A stretch of 64,000 nt of DNA, taken from assembly GCF_900142085.1 (NCBI RefSeq), contig NZ_FQZQ01000003.1, positions 221,829 through 285,828 of the forward strand, read 5' to 3'. Source of the DNA: Shimia gijangensis (GTDB taxonomy: Bacteria > Pseudomonadota > Alphaproteobacteria > Rhodobacterales > Rhodobacteraceae). Positions within the stretch are counted from its first letter, which is position 1, and each line of letters starts with the position of its first letter. A model generated the notes under the pieces. The model saw only the letters and a program-made list of their open reading frames with translations. It made no database searches and had not been told where the DNA came from. Shown here one piece after another: positions 19,381 to 28,679 of the stretch. Position numbers and translations under genes: made by a program.

Positions 19381-20541
19381 TCAGAAGCGTTGGCCAACAT
19401 AGATGTACACAATTTCTTCGTCTTCATCGTTATATGAGACATCTATTGAAAAATCGGTTTCGAATTTTTTGGTCAATTGGAACCGCACACCCAAACCGCC
19501 AGCCGCATGAACGCCACCCAAATCAAGCGAAGCATAGTCCGGACCGGTCATACCTGCGCCTGCAAAGGCCACAAGGCCAAGCCTTGTGCCAAGTTTCCGA
19601 CGAATTTCTAACTGCAGAGACAAGCTGCGGTCATCATAGTATTGCGTTGTTGAAAACCCTCGAAATGAATCCTCTTTGCCTAGCGCACACTGATCGAAAA
19701 ACGGCGTGTCGCTTGAAGCGGCACAAGTGGACAATTGTGAGGCAAAGACAGTTCTGTCGCCAATTGAGCGATACAGTGCAAAGTTTATGAACCCTCTGGC
19801 GTACTCCTTAGCGATACCTTCAATGGTCCACCCCCCCAAAATGGCTGAATCCAGATAAACCCCCAAACGCGGGTACAGTGAATCGTCACGTGTGTCATAG
19901 CGGGTTACCAGGCCAAAGTTGCCTAGGGTGAGTTTGCTGTCAGGAACCAGTCCAGGCGGAAGAAAGCCCGGCCCATCAAGCCCGACCGTTGTATCGAGAT
20001 ATCGAACTTCGGGCCCAAAGAAGAAATGCGGGGTCACACCATAGAGCAAACTGGCTTTGAAAAGAGACCCTTCTTGACGCAACGCTACAGGCACGCCGCC
20101 GACGTAAAGGTCATAAAACGCCTCGGCTTCTGCCACCGTCGCGTCAAGGATCCAGCGGTTGTTATTCCACGCAAGAGAGGTAGCAGCACCAATTCCGTTG
20201 GTGCCATTGTCACTTAACATGGCGCCCAATGCGACGTGGGAGGTCTTACTGGCTTCGTCAAACTTGAACAAATACCCAGCACCCAAGGCCAAGCCGGCGC
20301 CGATTGTTGGGTTTTTAAAGGGAATAGGTGCAACCAAGAAGGACCCCGAGCGAAAGCCATAGGTTTCATGGTCGTCGGTCGTGTCATTGATGGTGTTTGA
20401 TGTATTGTCTATCGGACCTTCTGCCTGACTTGCGTCAGGGAAACTCAGACCAACGACAGCCGAGATCAAAAGAACCTGCAATCCCCTGCGGACACCAGCA
20501 ATGGATGCACGGGTGCTGAATGGTTGCAAGATAGAATACAT
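19381..20541 (-). CDS. outer-membrane beta-barrel protein, BamA/TamA-like barrel without POTRA domains
   Basis: About 386 aa from ATG 20541. A signal peptide ends at ASQA before Glu (residues ~20-40). The rest is a chain of amphipathic strands ending in Phe (VYIYVGQRF), typical of an outer-membrane barrel. RYDTRDDSLYPRLGVYLD and the RGF-like FRGFSTTQYYDDRSLSLQLE segment resemble the Omp85/surface-antigen barrel. No POTRA repeats are visible before the barrel. Function is therefore unknown: it may be a porin-like or assembly-related protein. It lies 58 bases after the mechanosensitive channel gene on the same strand. Confidence 0.75.
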   Translation of the reverse strand: MYSILQPFSTRASIAGVRRGLQVLLISAVVGLSFPDASQAEGPIDNTSNTINDTTDDHETYGFRSGSFLVAPIPFKNPTIGAGLALGAGYLFKFDEASKTSHVALGAMLSDNGTNGIGAATSLAWNNNRWILDATVAEAEAFYDLYVGGVPVALRQEGSLFKASLLYGVTPHFFFGPEVRYLDTTVGLDGPGFLPPGLVPDSKLTLGNFGLVTRYDTRDDSLYPRLGVYLDSAILGGWTIEGIAKEYARGFINFALYRSIGDRTVFASQLSTCAASSDTPFFDQCALGKEDSFRGFSTTQYYDDRSLSLQLEIRRKLGTRLGLVAFAGAGMTGPDYASLDLGGVHAAGGLGVRFQLTKKFETDFSIDVSYNDEDEEIVYIYVGQRF

Positions 20542-20599
20542 GCCCGCGATTTCGCGCAGGCATGTGTGTTTTGTCAATGGTTTCAATCGCCGCATCACC

Positions 20600-22903
20600 C
20601 TAGTCACCGGGTTTAGAGCCCTCACCAGATCCCGGCACCTCTTCTGTTTGCTGGGATGCAGCCGCTGCTGCTGCGCCAGCTGCCGCCACTTGAGCTTTTT
20701 CTTCGTCTGTCATCTCGTCATGGTGCTCCAAACCGGGGATCGCCACACGCACTTCACGGCGGGCAAAATCGATACCAGCCTCAGCAAATGCGGCCTTGAC
20801 CTTGTTATAGATCTCTTTGCGGATCATGAACTGTTTGCCAGGCTTGGCCATAAATTTGCCCCGGATCACCATGCCGACGTCGTCGATATCGAAGACGCCT
20901 TGTGACTTAAATGGCTGCAGGAAATCATCTGCGAACAAGGGATCTACCAGCATGTCCTGACCGATCTTTTTGAAGATCTTTTTGACCTTGTTGGGGTCAG
21001 TATCAAACGGCACTGTGAATTTGAGCTTCATAATAACCCAGTCACGACTGTAGTTGGTCAGCTTGGGGATTTCACCATAAGGAATGGTATGCACAGGCCC
21101 CCTGTGATGGCGCAACTGCATAGAGCGGATCGATATTTTCTCCACCGCACCCATGGTGCCGTCCATTTCGACGTATTCGCCGACACGGAAGGCGTCGTCA
21201 ATCAGGAAGAAGACGCCCGAAACCACGTCTGTGACCAGTTTTTGCGCGCCAAAACCAATAGCGAGGCCAATGACACCAGCACCTGCCAGAAGCGGTGTGA
21301 TGTCTATTCCCAAATTGCCAATCGCCAAGAGCCCGAAGACAACAATGATCGCCGAACGTGCGGTCAACAACATCAACGGCAAAACCGTGGAAAGCCGCGA
21401 CCCGCTGGCCCCACCCATTTCCGCATCAGCGTCCTCCTGAGACAAGCCAAGTGCTGTCTGTTCAGCTGCCAGACGGCGGTTAATCCATAGCGATGCTGCT
21501 TCGTAGGCGATGTAGCCAAACACACAAGTCATGGCAAAGCTGAACAAATTGTCTGCGATGCCAGCTTGTTGACGGAACAGTTCCAGATAATTGGTATCCC
21601 ATGCGTGGGCGATCAGTAGCAGGACAACACCAGCTGCAATCACCCGGCCAATACGAACAAAACTGCGCTTGGTTTCCTTATACGCGGCTTCGGCCACAGG
21701 ACCTTCGCCTTGCATTGGCGGCACCACATGACGCACGACACCTCGAATGGCCGTATCGATGATAGGCATCGCCAGCAACAGACCCATGGTATAGTAATGC
21801 GCGCCATTCAAAAGCGCATCGACTTTGCCCATGCCGAGCAGAATAGTTACCAGAACCCAGGTTCCGGCCGCGACTGCGACTGCAAAATACGGATATCCAT
21901 GCGCCACCCGCTGATCAAACGATGTGGGGTCCGGATCAGAGCCCAGCATCATTGCTTGCAGACCTTCGCGTGCAGTCAAAGCGATGACCGCGACAAAGAC
22001 ATAGACCATGGTATCCAGCATGTATCCAAGGCGTGTCGCACCCGGCGGTACACCCATCGCTGCGTTAAAGCCGACGATGTACATCGTGAAACCTGCCAGA
22101 AAAACAAGCCCGACGAGATTGCGGTGCAAAAAACGGGCCCAATGATCATCAATTGTTACAAGCCGCAGATCCGGGCGATGCGGGGCCAGCATAAACCGTG
22201 ACATCGCGGCGGCAAGTCTTGGCATCCAGATCAGATAGGTCACAAGAGGGGCCGCAAAGGTTAGCATGGCCGGGGACAAGATGGCCCGTCCCGCAATACG
22301 CAACGCGATGTAGAACACAACAAGACCAAAGATCTCGCGCAGAAAGCGCCGCATCAAAAAGCCCAGCGCATCCCGTAAAGTTTGCTCGCCTGAGAGGTCA
22401 GCATTCTGACGGACACGGCGGGCCAGAAATGTCCGCACAATATATTCGGCGGCAAAACCGATGACCAAGACCAAAGCGATCAGACCAAGAAGGACAAGCA
22501 ATCCTCCAAACCCGCCTGTGTGGCCAAGCAGGTTGCCAAAAGCCAGCCTCTCCATTTCGATCAGGCGAGGAAATTTCTGCACCACTTCGATCGGCGGAGA
22601 GATAAAGGCGTTCCAAAGGTTTGTGACGCGTTGCCCCAAGGTTGCTTTGGGGGCCACGTCATCAGCTTTTGCGGCAACAGAATCCAACCGTTCCAGCAGC
22701 AATGCGCGAACCTGGTCGTCCGACATGCGGGCAACCATCGCGTCAATGGCCTCAGGGGTCATGTCTTCGGGTGTTATGACAGGTGCCGTCTCATCAGTCG
22801 ATCCTGATCCTGTCAGAGCAGCGACGGACTGTGCCAGCGCAAGAGGCGCAATGAAAACGGAGAGTAGCGTCGAAAAAGCAATGGTTCTGAGAATGCGTAA
22901 CAT
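20600..22903 (-). CDS. large MscS-family mechanosensitive channel
   Basis: 767 aa from ATG 22903, with a signal peptide (residues 1-24, LSVFIAPLALA before Gln). A long periplasmic part comes first, then roughly ten hydrophobic segments, then the MscS core: ITPLLAGAGVIGLAIGFGAQ (pore helix region), LVTDVVSGVFFLIDDAFRVGEYVEM and the cytoplasmic beta domain. The C-terminus is an Ala/Gln/Glu-rich tail. Large MscS homologues open under membrane tension to protect against osmotic down-shock. The upstream TTG start at 23086 was rejected because it would pass through a terminator stem and hide the signal peptide. Confidence 0.9.
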   Translation of the reverse strand: MLRILRTIAFSTLLSVFIAPLALAQSVAALTGSGSTDETAPVITPEDMTPEAIDAMVARMSDDQVRALLLERLDSVAAKADDVAPKATLGQRVTNLWNAFISPPIEVVQKFPRLIEMERLAFGNLLGHTGGFGGLLVLLGLIALVLVIGFAAEYIVRTFLARRVRQNADLSGEQTLRDALGFLMRRFLREIFGLVVFYIALRIAGRAILSPAMLTFAAPLVTYLIWMPRLAAAMSRFMLAPHRPDLRLVTIDDHWARFLHRNLVGLVFLAGFTMYIVGFNAAMGVPPGATRLGYMLDTMVYVFVAVIALTAREGLQAMMLGSDPDPTSFDQRVAHGYPYFAVAVAAGTWVLVTILLGMGKVDALLNGAHYYTMGLLLAMPIIDTAIRGVVRHVVPPMQGEGPVAEAAYKETKRSFVRIGRVIAAGVVLLLIAHAWDTNYLELFRQQAGIADNLFSFAMTCVFGYIAYEAASLWINRRLAAEQTALGLSQEDADAEMGGASGSRLSTVLPLMLLTARSAIIVVFGLLAIGNLGIDITPLLAGAGVIGLAIGFGAQKLVTDVVSGVFFLIDDAFRVGEYVEMDGTMGAVEKISIRSMQLRHHRGPVHTIPYGEIPKLTNYSRDWVIMKLKFTVPFDTDPNKVKKIFKKIGQDMLVDPLFADDFLQPFKSQGVFDIDDVGMVIRGKFMAKPGKQFMIRKEIYNKVKAAFAEAGIDFARREVRVAIPGLEHHDEMTDEEKAQVAAAGAAAAAASQQTEEVPGSGEGSKPGD

Positions 22904-23023
22904 AAGAAAATCCGAAATTTGTCCCTTTGAGACAACCATAGCGCAGCTACGGACAAAATCACTGAGTTTCTGGCAGATTGACATATGGTCATCAGGCTGC
23001 CCCAGCGAGACACCAAAAAAAAA

Positions 23024-23045
23024 GGCCGAGCAAATAAGCTCGGCC
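23024..23045 (-). terminator. intrinsic terminator after the LsrB/VtlR-like gene
   Basis: GGCCGAGC / GCTCGGCC with a 6-base loop; on the minus strand the stem is followed by nine T. It is ~130 bases beyond the LysR stop, leaving a long 3' untranslated region. Confidence 0.9.
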
Positions 23046-23172
23046 GAAGTCCAACAGGGAGGTGAAGATGATGCGCTTTTAAGCAATCATCGCCTTCAAG
23101 AGATGAATTAGGCATCAGTTCTGAAACGATCAAGAGAAACCATGCAGCAATTGCAGCATTGCCGTTATGCGT

Positions 23173-24090
23173 TCAGCGCATGGCTTGGGGATTTTCCTTT
23201 GCCCTCAATTGCTTGCGATGTGAAATAATCTCTTCCTGTACAAAGTCGCGAAAGGCCGAAATCCGTTTGGATTGACGTAATTCTTCTGGGTAGGCCAAAA
23301 ACACAGGGATTTCGCCCGAGTCGACATCGGGCAAAACGCGCACCAGATTCGGGAAATCCTGGGTCACATAGTCAGGCAATACGCCGATTCCGAGATTGTG
23401 CAGCACGGCTTGTAAAACGCCAAAGTAGTTGTTGACGTAAAGAACCGATGGAATTTCGTTACTGAGCAAGGTCTGAACAAGGTTCGCGCCCGCACCAACC
23501 TGCGCAGAACTGATGTTCTGGCAAATCAGTCGGTGATTTCCGAGTTGCTTCTCGGAGTCAGGATTGCCCTTTTGAGCAATGTACTCAGGTGTCGCATAAA
23601 GGCGCATGTGAACGCTCATCAGGCGTTTGCGGATCAGGTCCGCCTGAGAGGGCTCTTTCATCCGAATGGCCACGTCTGCTTCGCGCATCGGCAGGTCCAG
23701 AACACGCTCTTCCAGCATCAGGTCAATGTTGAGGTCCGGGTATTTTTCGTAAAGCTTCGGCAAGCGCGGGGCCAACCAAAGAGTTCCGAATCCGATTGTG
23801 GTTGTGACTCGCAGTTCACCAAAGACCTCTTCTTCGCTGTCGCGTATGCGCGCAGCTGCAGCATCCAGACGCTTGTTCATCGATTTGGTCGCGTCAAACA
23901 ACAACTCGCCCTGTTCGGTGAGAATCAATCCACGGGCGTGGCGATGAAAAAGTGTGGTGTTCAGGCTTTCTTCCAATGCGCGAATTTGACGCGAAACTGC
24001 TGATTGCGACAAATGCAGCGAGTCGCCTGCATGGGTGAGGCTCCCTGCATCCGCGACCGCGTGAAAGATTCTAAGCTTATCCCAATCCAT
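23173..24090 (-). CDS. LysR-family regulator of the LsrB/VtlR type
   Basis: 305 aa. The N-terminus MDWDKLRIFHAVADAGSLTH and LHLSQSAVSRQIRALEESL with LFHRHARGLILTEQGELL is close to the LsrB/VtlR group known from rhizobia and Brucella. That group controls redox, envelope and small-RNA genes. The effector domain carries FGTLWLAPRLPKLYEKYPDL and a late GIGVLPDYVTQDFPNLVRVL. It is divergent from the indolepyruvate oxidoreductase gene across 170 bp, so it may regulate it and itself. Subgroup placement is from memory of those sequences and should be confirmed by a tree. Confidence 0.88.
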   Translation of the reverse strand: MDWDKLRIFHAVADAGSLTHAGDSLHLSQSAVSRQIRALEESLNTTLFHRHARGLILTEQGELLFDATKSMNKRLDAAAARIRDSEEEVFGELRVTTTIGFGTLWLAPRLPKLYEKYPDLNIDLMLEERVLDLPMREADVAIRMKEPSQADLIRKRLMSVHMRLYATPEYIAQKGNPDSEKQLGNHRLICQNISSAQVGAGANLVQTLLSNEIPSVLYVNNYFGVLQAVLHNLGIGVLPDYVTQDFPNLVRVLPDVDSGEIPVFLAYPEELRQSKRISAFRDFVQEEIISHRKQLRAKENPQAMR

Positions 24091-24193
24091 GTTCGCAACT
24101 TTCGTTAACCCGTTTCCTGTCTAGGCGAAACAGAATGAAAACGTAACCGCTAGCCACGGATTGTCACGGGGAATTCGCAGAAATTTGTTGATG

Positions 24194-24210
24194 GGTCAGA
24201 AATTATGACC
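24194..24210. promoter_or_regulatory. candidate LysR operator (T-N11-A dyad)
   Basis: GGTCA GAAATTA TGACC is a 5-bp inverted repeat with 7-base spacer that contains the LysR-type T-N11-A pattern. It lies in the divergent region, 50 bases before the oxidoreductase start and just upstream of a TATATT element (24222-24227). Confidence 0.5.
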
Positions 24211-24260
24211 TATTGTTCCTCTATATTATATCAACACCATCAAACGAGGGGAGGCGTCCG

Positions 24261-27200
24261 ATGAGTATCCAAACAGTGTCGCTGAATGACAGGTTTGACC
24301 TGAGTAAACGCAATGTCCTGCTGAGCGGGACTCAGGCGCTTGTTCGTTTGATGTTGATGCAAAATGCACGGGACGCCAAAGCGGGATTGAACACGGCTGG
24401 GTTTGTCACCGGGTATCGTGGCTCACCGCTTGGGGCTGTGGATAGCCAGATGATGCGCGCCGAAAAAGAGCTGACGGCTGCAAATGTGCGGTTTCAGTCT
24501 GGGTTGAACGAAGACCTGGCCGCCACCCATCTTTGGGGTGCCCAACAGGCCGAGCTGCGTGGCGAGGGCAAGTTCGACGGTGTTTTCGGGCTGTGGTACG
24601 GCAAAGGCCCGGGGGTAGATCGCACCGGCGATGTCATGCGCCACGCCAATATGGCCGGTACATCGACGAACGGTGGCGTGTTGATGGCTATGGGGGACGA
24701 CCACACGGGTGAAAGCTCAACAGTACTGCACCAATCGGAATGGGCTTTGGTGGATGCCTATATGCCGATCGTTTCCCCGGCGGGTGTGCAAGAGGTCATG
24801 GATTTCGGGCTTTATGGCATTGCCCTGTCGCGATTTGCGGGTGTCTGGGTTGGTCTGAAGACTATGAAAGACACGATTGAGGCGACATCGGTGGTGAATG
24901 GTGATCCACATCGCCTGAGTTTTGTGACACCCGAATTTGACATGCCCGAGGGTGGATTAAATATTCGCCTGATTGATACGCCGCACGCTCAGGAAGCGCG
25001 GATGATCGATTACAAGCGCTTTGCAGCCGAGGCATTTTCGCGAGCCAACAAGATGGACAAACGTGTTTGGGGCAAACCGGGCGCGAAAATTGGCTTTGCC
25101 GCCGCCGGTAAGAACTGGCTGGATTTGGAGCACTCTCTGGATTTGCTGGGGATCGATGAAGCCGAAGCCGAGCGGCTTGGTATCACCACTTACAAAATCG
25201 GGCAAACTTTCCCGCTGGACATGCATAGTTTCAGTGAATGGGCTGAAGGCCTTGAATTGATTGTAATTGTTGAAGAAAAGCGCAAGCTGATCGAAGTTCA
25301 AGTCAAAGAAGCCATCTTTGATGACCGACGAGGGCGCCGTGTCTATGGCTGGCACAAAGGCGGCGGTGCGGGCTCTATGCACGGAGAGGAGCTGTTCCCG
25401 ACGCGCGGTGCGCTGGATCCGATTATGATTGCGCAAAAACTGGGCGATATATTGATAGAAGAAGGTCGTGGCACAGAAGGTGTCAAGGCTGGCATGCAGG
25501 CGCTGGATGATGCGCGCCGCGCGGACAATGCCGAAGATATCGCAGCACGTATTCCTTACTTTTGTTCGGGTTGCCCGCACAACTCATCCACCAAGCTGCC
25601 AGAGGGCAGTCGCGCCTATGCCGGGATCGGGTGTCACTATATGGTGCAGTGGATGGACCGCGAAACCACCGGCTTTACCCATATGGGTGGCGAAGGCGCC
25701 AACTGGGTCGGCGAAGCGCCATTTTCGACCCGCGATCACGTCTTTCAGAACCTTGGTGACGGCACATATAATCATTCGGGCGTTCAGGCGATCCGGGCGG
25801 CCTTGGCGGCGGGCACCAACATCACTTACAAAATCCTGTTCAATGATGCCGTGGCGATGACCGGCGGGCAGGCCAATGACGGCGATCTGTCTCCGCAGCG
25901 TATAGCGTCAGAAGTGATGGCAATGGGCGTTGAAAAGCTGACTGTGGTTTACGACGATAAGGAAGATCTGGACAGGGCTGAGTTCCCTCAAGGGGTGGAA
26001 TTCAAAGAGCGGGAATACCTGATGCCCGTTCAGGAGGAAATGATCAAAATCAAAGGTGTATCTGTTATTGTTTATGTTCAGACCTGCGCGTCCGAGAAAC
26101 GGCGTCGCCGCAAGCGCGGTTTGTTCCCGGACCCGGACAAGCGGGTCTTCATTAACACCGATATCTGCGAAGGCTGTGGTGATTGCGGCGTGCAATCGAA
26201 CTGTATTTCAATCGAACCCGTCGAAACCGAACTGGGCCGCAAACGGGCGATCAATCAATCTTCTTGCAACAAAGATTTCTCATGTGTGAATGGCTTCTGC
26301 CCGTCCTTTGTGACTGTCGAAGGGGCCAAAATTCGCAAGGAAGCCACGGCTGATCTGGACTTGCCCAATATGCCGGAGCCGGAAATCAAGCCCATAGACG
26401 GCACCCATAATGTGGTCATCACAGGGGTCGGAGGCACAGGCGTTGTAACCATCGGGGCTGTGTTGGCGCAGGCTGCGCAGATTGATGGCAAAGCGGCCGG
26501 TATGATGGAAATGGCGGGGCTCGCCCAAAAGGGTGGCGCGGTGCACATTCACTGTCGTCTCGCTGAAACGCCTGAAGACATCAGCGCGATCCGCGTCGCC
26601 ACTGGCGAATGTGACGCGCTTATTGGCGGGGATCTGGTGGTCAGCGCTGGGGCTAAAACACTGGGCCTCACCAGCACAGGACGCACGGGAGCCGTGGTCA
26701 ACAGTCACGAGATCATCACCGGAGACTTTACGCGTGATACAGAGTTTTCACTTCCTATCAGTCGCTTAGAGATTGCTCTTGAGGCGCGTCTGCGTGATGG
26801 GCTGTCTTTGTTTGACGCATCGGATCTGGCGCGGGTCGTGCTGGGTGACAGCATCTTTTCCAATATGATGATCTTTGGGGCGGCATGGCAAAAAGGCCTG
26901 ATCCCAGTCAGCGGCGAAGCGCTGCGGCACGCGATCACGGTCAATGGCGCGGCCGTCGAGCGGAACCTGCGGGCCTTTGAAATCGGTCGTTGGGCTGTGT
27001 TGCACCCAACTGAGGCCGCAAACTTGATTGAGCCAATTGTGATCAAGTTGCCCAAAACATTGGACGAAAAAGTCGCCTTTCGAGCGAACCATCTGACGAA
27101 ATACCAAGGCAAAGGATTGGCCAAACGGTATCGCAAAATGGTGGACAGCATTCAGGACGAAACTCTCAAAGAAGCGGTTGCCGTTGGGTATCATAAGTTG

Positions 27201-27680
27201 CTGTCTTACAAGGATGAATATGAGGTCGCGCGCCTCCATCTTGAAAGTCGCGCCAAGGCGATTGAAGTGTTCGAGGGTGATTTCGAAATCAAATACCATT
27301 TGGCACCGCCAATGCTAACCAGCGATGGCCCTAACGGTCGGCCCCGCAAAAAGGAATACGGGGCGGGTATGGAGCGCTGGTTCCGCGTGCTGGCGCGCAT
27401 GAAATCCCTGCGTGGCACGCCATTTGACATCTTTGGCCGCACAGAAGAACGCAAAATGGAACGCGCTCTGATCCGCCAATATGAAGGTGACATGAAAATG
27501 GTGCTGCGCGATCATGGTGATGAAGTGCCGGATGCGGCCATCGCTTTGGCCGAATTGCCAAGTCAAATTCGCGGATTTGGTCCTGTGAAACTGGCCAACG
27601 AAGCCAAAGCTGCCAAGCGCCGTGAAGAACTGCTTGCGGCTTTGCAGGGAAGTGGAAAAGTGGCCGCCGCAGCCGAGTAG
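24261..27680 (+). CDS. indolepyruvate ferredoxin oxidoreductase, fused single-chain form
   Basis: 1139 aa from ATG 24261 (GAGGGGAGG 6 bases before it). The N-terminal part has the thiamine-diphosphate pyruvate-oxidoreductase fold (LNTAGFVTGYRGSPLGAVDS). The middle has the TPP-binding core (TGGQANDGDLSPQRIA). A cysteine-rich stretch INTDICEGCGDCGVQSNC (residues ~634-651) is a 4Fe-4S site. The C-terminal part carries the gamma-type domain (ITGVGGTGVVTIGAVLAQAA). This fusion joins functions of IorA and IorB. It oxidatively decarboxylates aryl or branched 2-oxo acids to acyl-CoA with ferredoxin, linked to aromatic or branched amino-acid catabolism. It is divergent from the LsrB/VtlR-like regulator. 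Confidence 0.92.
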   Translation: MSIQTVSLNDRFDLSKRNVLLSGTQALVRLMLMQNARDAKAGLNTAGFVTGYRGSPLGAVDSQMMRAEKELTAANVRFQSGLNEDLAATHLWGAQQAELRGEGKFDGVFGLWYGKGPGVDRTGDVMRHANMAGTSTNGGVLMAMGDDHTGESSTVLHQSEWALVDAYMPIVSPAGVQEVMDFGLYGIALSRFAGVWVGLKTMKDTIEATSVVNGDPHRLSFVTPEFDMPEGGLNIRLIDTPHAQEARMIDYKRFAAEAFSRANKMDKRVWGKPGAKIGFAAAGKNWLDLEHSLDLLGIDEAEAERLGITTYKIGQTFPLDMHSFSEWAEGLELIVIVEEKRKLIEVQVKEAIFDDRRGRRVYGWHKGGGAGSMHGEELFPTRGALDPIMIAQKLGDILIEEGRGTEGVKAGMQALDDARRADNAEDIAARIPYFCSGCPHNSSTKLPEGSRAYAGIGCHYMVQWMDRETTGFTHMGGEGANWVGEAPFSTRDHVFQNLGDGTYNHSGVQAIRAALAAGTNITYKILFNDAVAMTGGQANDGDLSPQRIASEVMAMGVEKLTVVYDDKEDLDRAEFPQGVEFKEREYLMPVQEEMIKIKGVSVIVYVQTCASEKRRRRKRGLFPDPDKRVFINTDICEGCGDCGVQSNCISIEPVETELGRKRAINQSSCNKDFSCVNGFCPSFVTVEGAKIRKEATADLDLPNMPEPEIKPIDGTHNVVITGVGGTGVVTIGAVLAQAAQIDGKAAGMMEMAGLAQKGGAVHIHCRLAETPEDISAIRVATGECDALIGGDLVVSAGAKTLGLTSTGRTGAVVNSHEIITGDFTRDTEFSLPISRLEIALEARLRDGLSLFDASDLARVVLGDSIFSNMMIFGAAWQKGLIPVSGEALRHAITVNGAAVERNLRAFEIGRWAVLHPTEAANLIEPIVIKLPKTLDEKVAFRANHLTKYQGKGLAKRYRKMVDSIQDETLKEAVAVGYHKLLSYKDEYEVARLHLESRAKAIEVFEGDFEIKYHLAPPMLTSDGPNGRPRKKEYGAGMERWFRVLARMKSLRGTPFDIFGRTEERKMERALIRQYEGDMKMVLRDHGDEVPDAAIALAELPSQIRGFGPVKLANEAKAAKRREELLAALQGSGKVAAAAE

Positions 27681-27779
27681 TTGCCCTAGCGTAATGAAAA
27701 CGTCACAGCGGCATTTTAAACTCTGTTCAGTGACGTTGATCCTTCTTATACGGCAGGCGACAGATACGGATGGCCAGCC

Positions 27780-28658
27780 ATGACGATGCAAAGCGATGTG
27801 ACTCGCGAGATCAGCTATGCGCATTCCGCCGCCACACGCGGCGGGCGCACTTTGATCCGTGTGCTGGAAAACGCAACAGGGCGTCTGGGCCTGATCAAAC
27901 GGGCCGAGGGCTACGAAAGTGAAATCGCCGAAGGGCGCGATTTCTGGCGTGTGATGATGGAACGCTATGGTCTTAGCCTTGAGGTGGTCGCCGGATCGCT
28001 GGAAAATGTCCCCCGCGACGGTCCGCTTTTGTTAGTGGCCAACCATCCTTTTGGCATTCTCGACGGGATGATGATGGGCCATATTTTGAGCGAAGTGCGC
28101 GGCGATTTTCGCATTCTGGCCAACAACGTTTTCCAAAAGGCCGAAGAGCTGAATCGGATTGTCCTGCCGATCTCGTTTGCGGAAGACAAAGCCGCGGTGA
28201 AGCTTAACCTGAACACGCGCAAGGTGGCGCTGGACTATCTAAATCAGGGCGGGGCCATCGGGATTTTCCCTGGCGGAACCGTCAGCACCGCTGCCAAGCC
28301 CTTTGGCCGCCCGCTCGATCCCGGTTGGCGCAGCTTTACGGCGCGCATGATTACCAAGTCCAACGCGCAAGTGGTGCCGGTATTTTTTGATGGCCATACC
28401 AGCAGGCTGTTCCAGATCGCCAGCCATTTGCACAGTACCTTGCGGTTGGGGTTGCTGATCAAGGAATTTGGCAAACGGGTGGACACACCGGTGCGGGTTT
28501 CGATTGGAAAACCGATTGGGCAGGCCGAACTACAAGTGTTCTCTGCGGATTCCAAAGGTCTCATGGACTTCCTGCGACAACGGACGTATGAATTGTCACC
28601 AAAGCCGGTCCCGGTAGACGGCTATGGGTTTGAATTTGAAGAGAAACACCGGACATAA
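27780..28658 (+). CDS. lysophospholipid-type acyltransferase (PlsC superfamily)
   Basis: 292 aa. The acyltransferase motif I appears as ANHPFGILDGMMMG near residue 89, with five rather than four residues between His and Asp, as in the hemolysin/ornithine-lipid-like branch. Motif III is GAIGIFPGGTVST (FPGG in place of FPEG). A hydrophobic C-terminal half contains the VPVFFDGHTSRLF segment. It would transfer an acyl chain from acyl-ACP or acyl-CoA to a lyso-lipid at the inner membrane. Candidate acceptors include lyso-ornithine lipid, but the olsB partner is not adjacent. Confidence 0.82.
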   Translation: MTMQSDVTREISYAHSAATRGGRTLIRVLENATGRLGLIKRAEGYESEIAEGRDFWRVMMERYGLSLEVVAGSLENVPRDGPLLLVANHPFGILDGMMMGHILSEVRGDFRILANNVFQKAEELNRIVLPISFAEDKAAVKLNLNTRKVALDYLNQGGAIGIFPGGTVSTAAKPFGRPLDPGWRSFTARMITKSNAQVVPVFFDGHTSRLFQIASHLHSTLRLGLLIKEFGKRVDTPVRVSIGKPIGQAELQVFSADSKGLMDFLRQRTYELSPKPVPVDGYGFEFEEKHRT

Positions 28659-28679
28659 AGCCTTTGGGTGGGCAATGAG

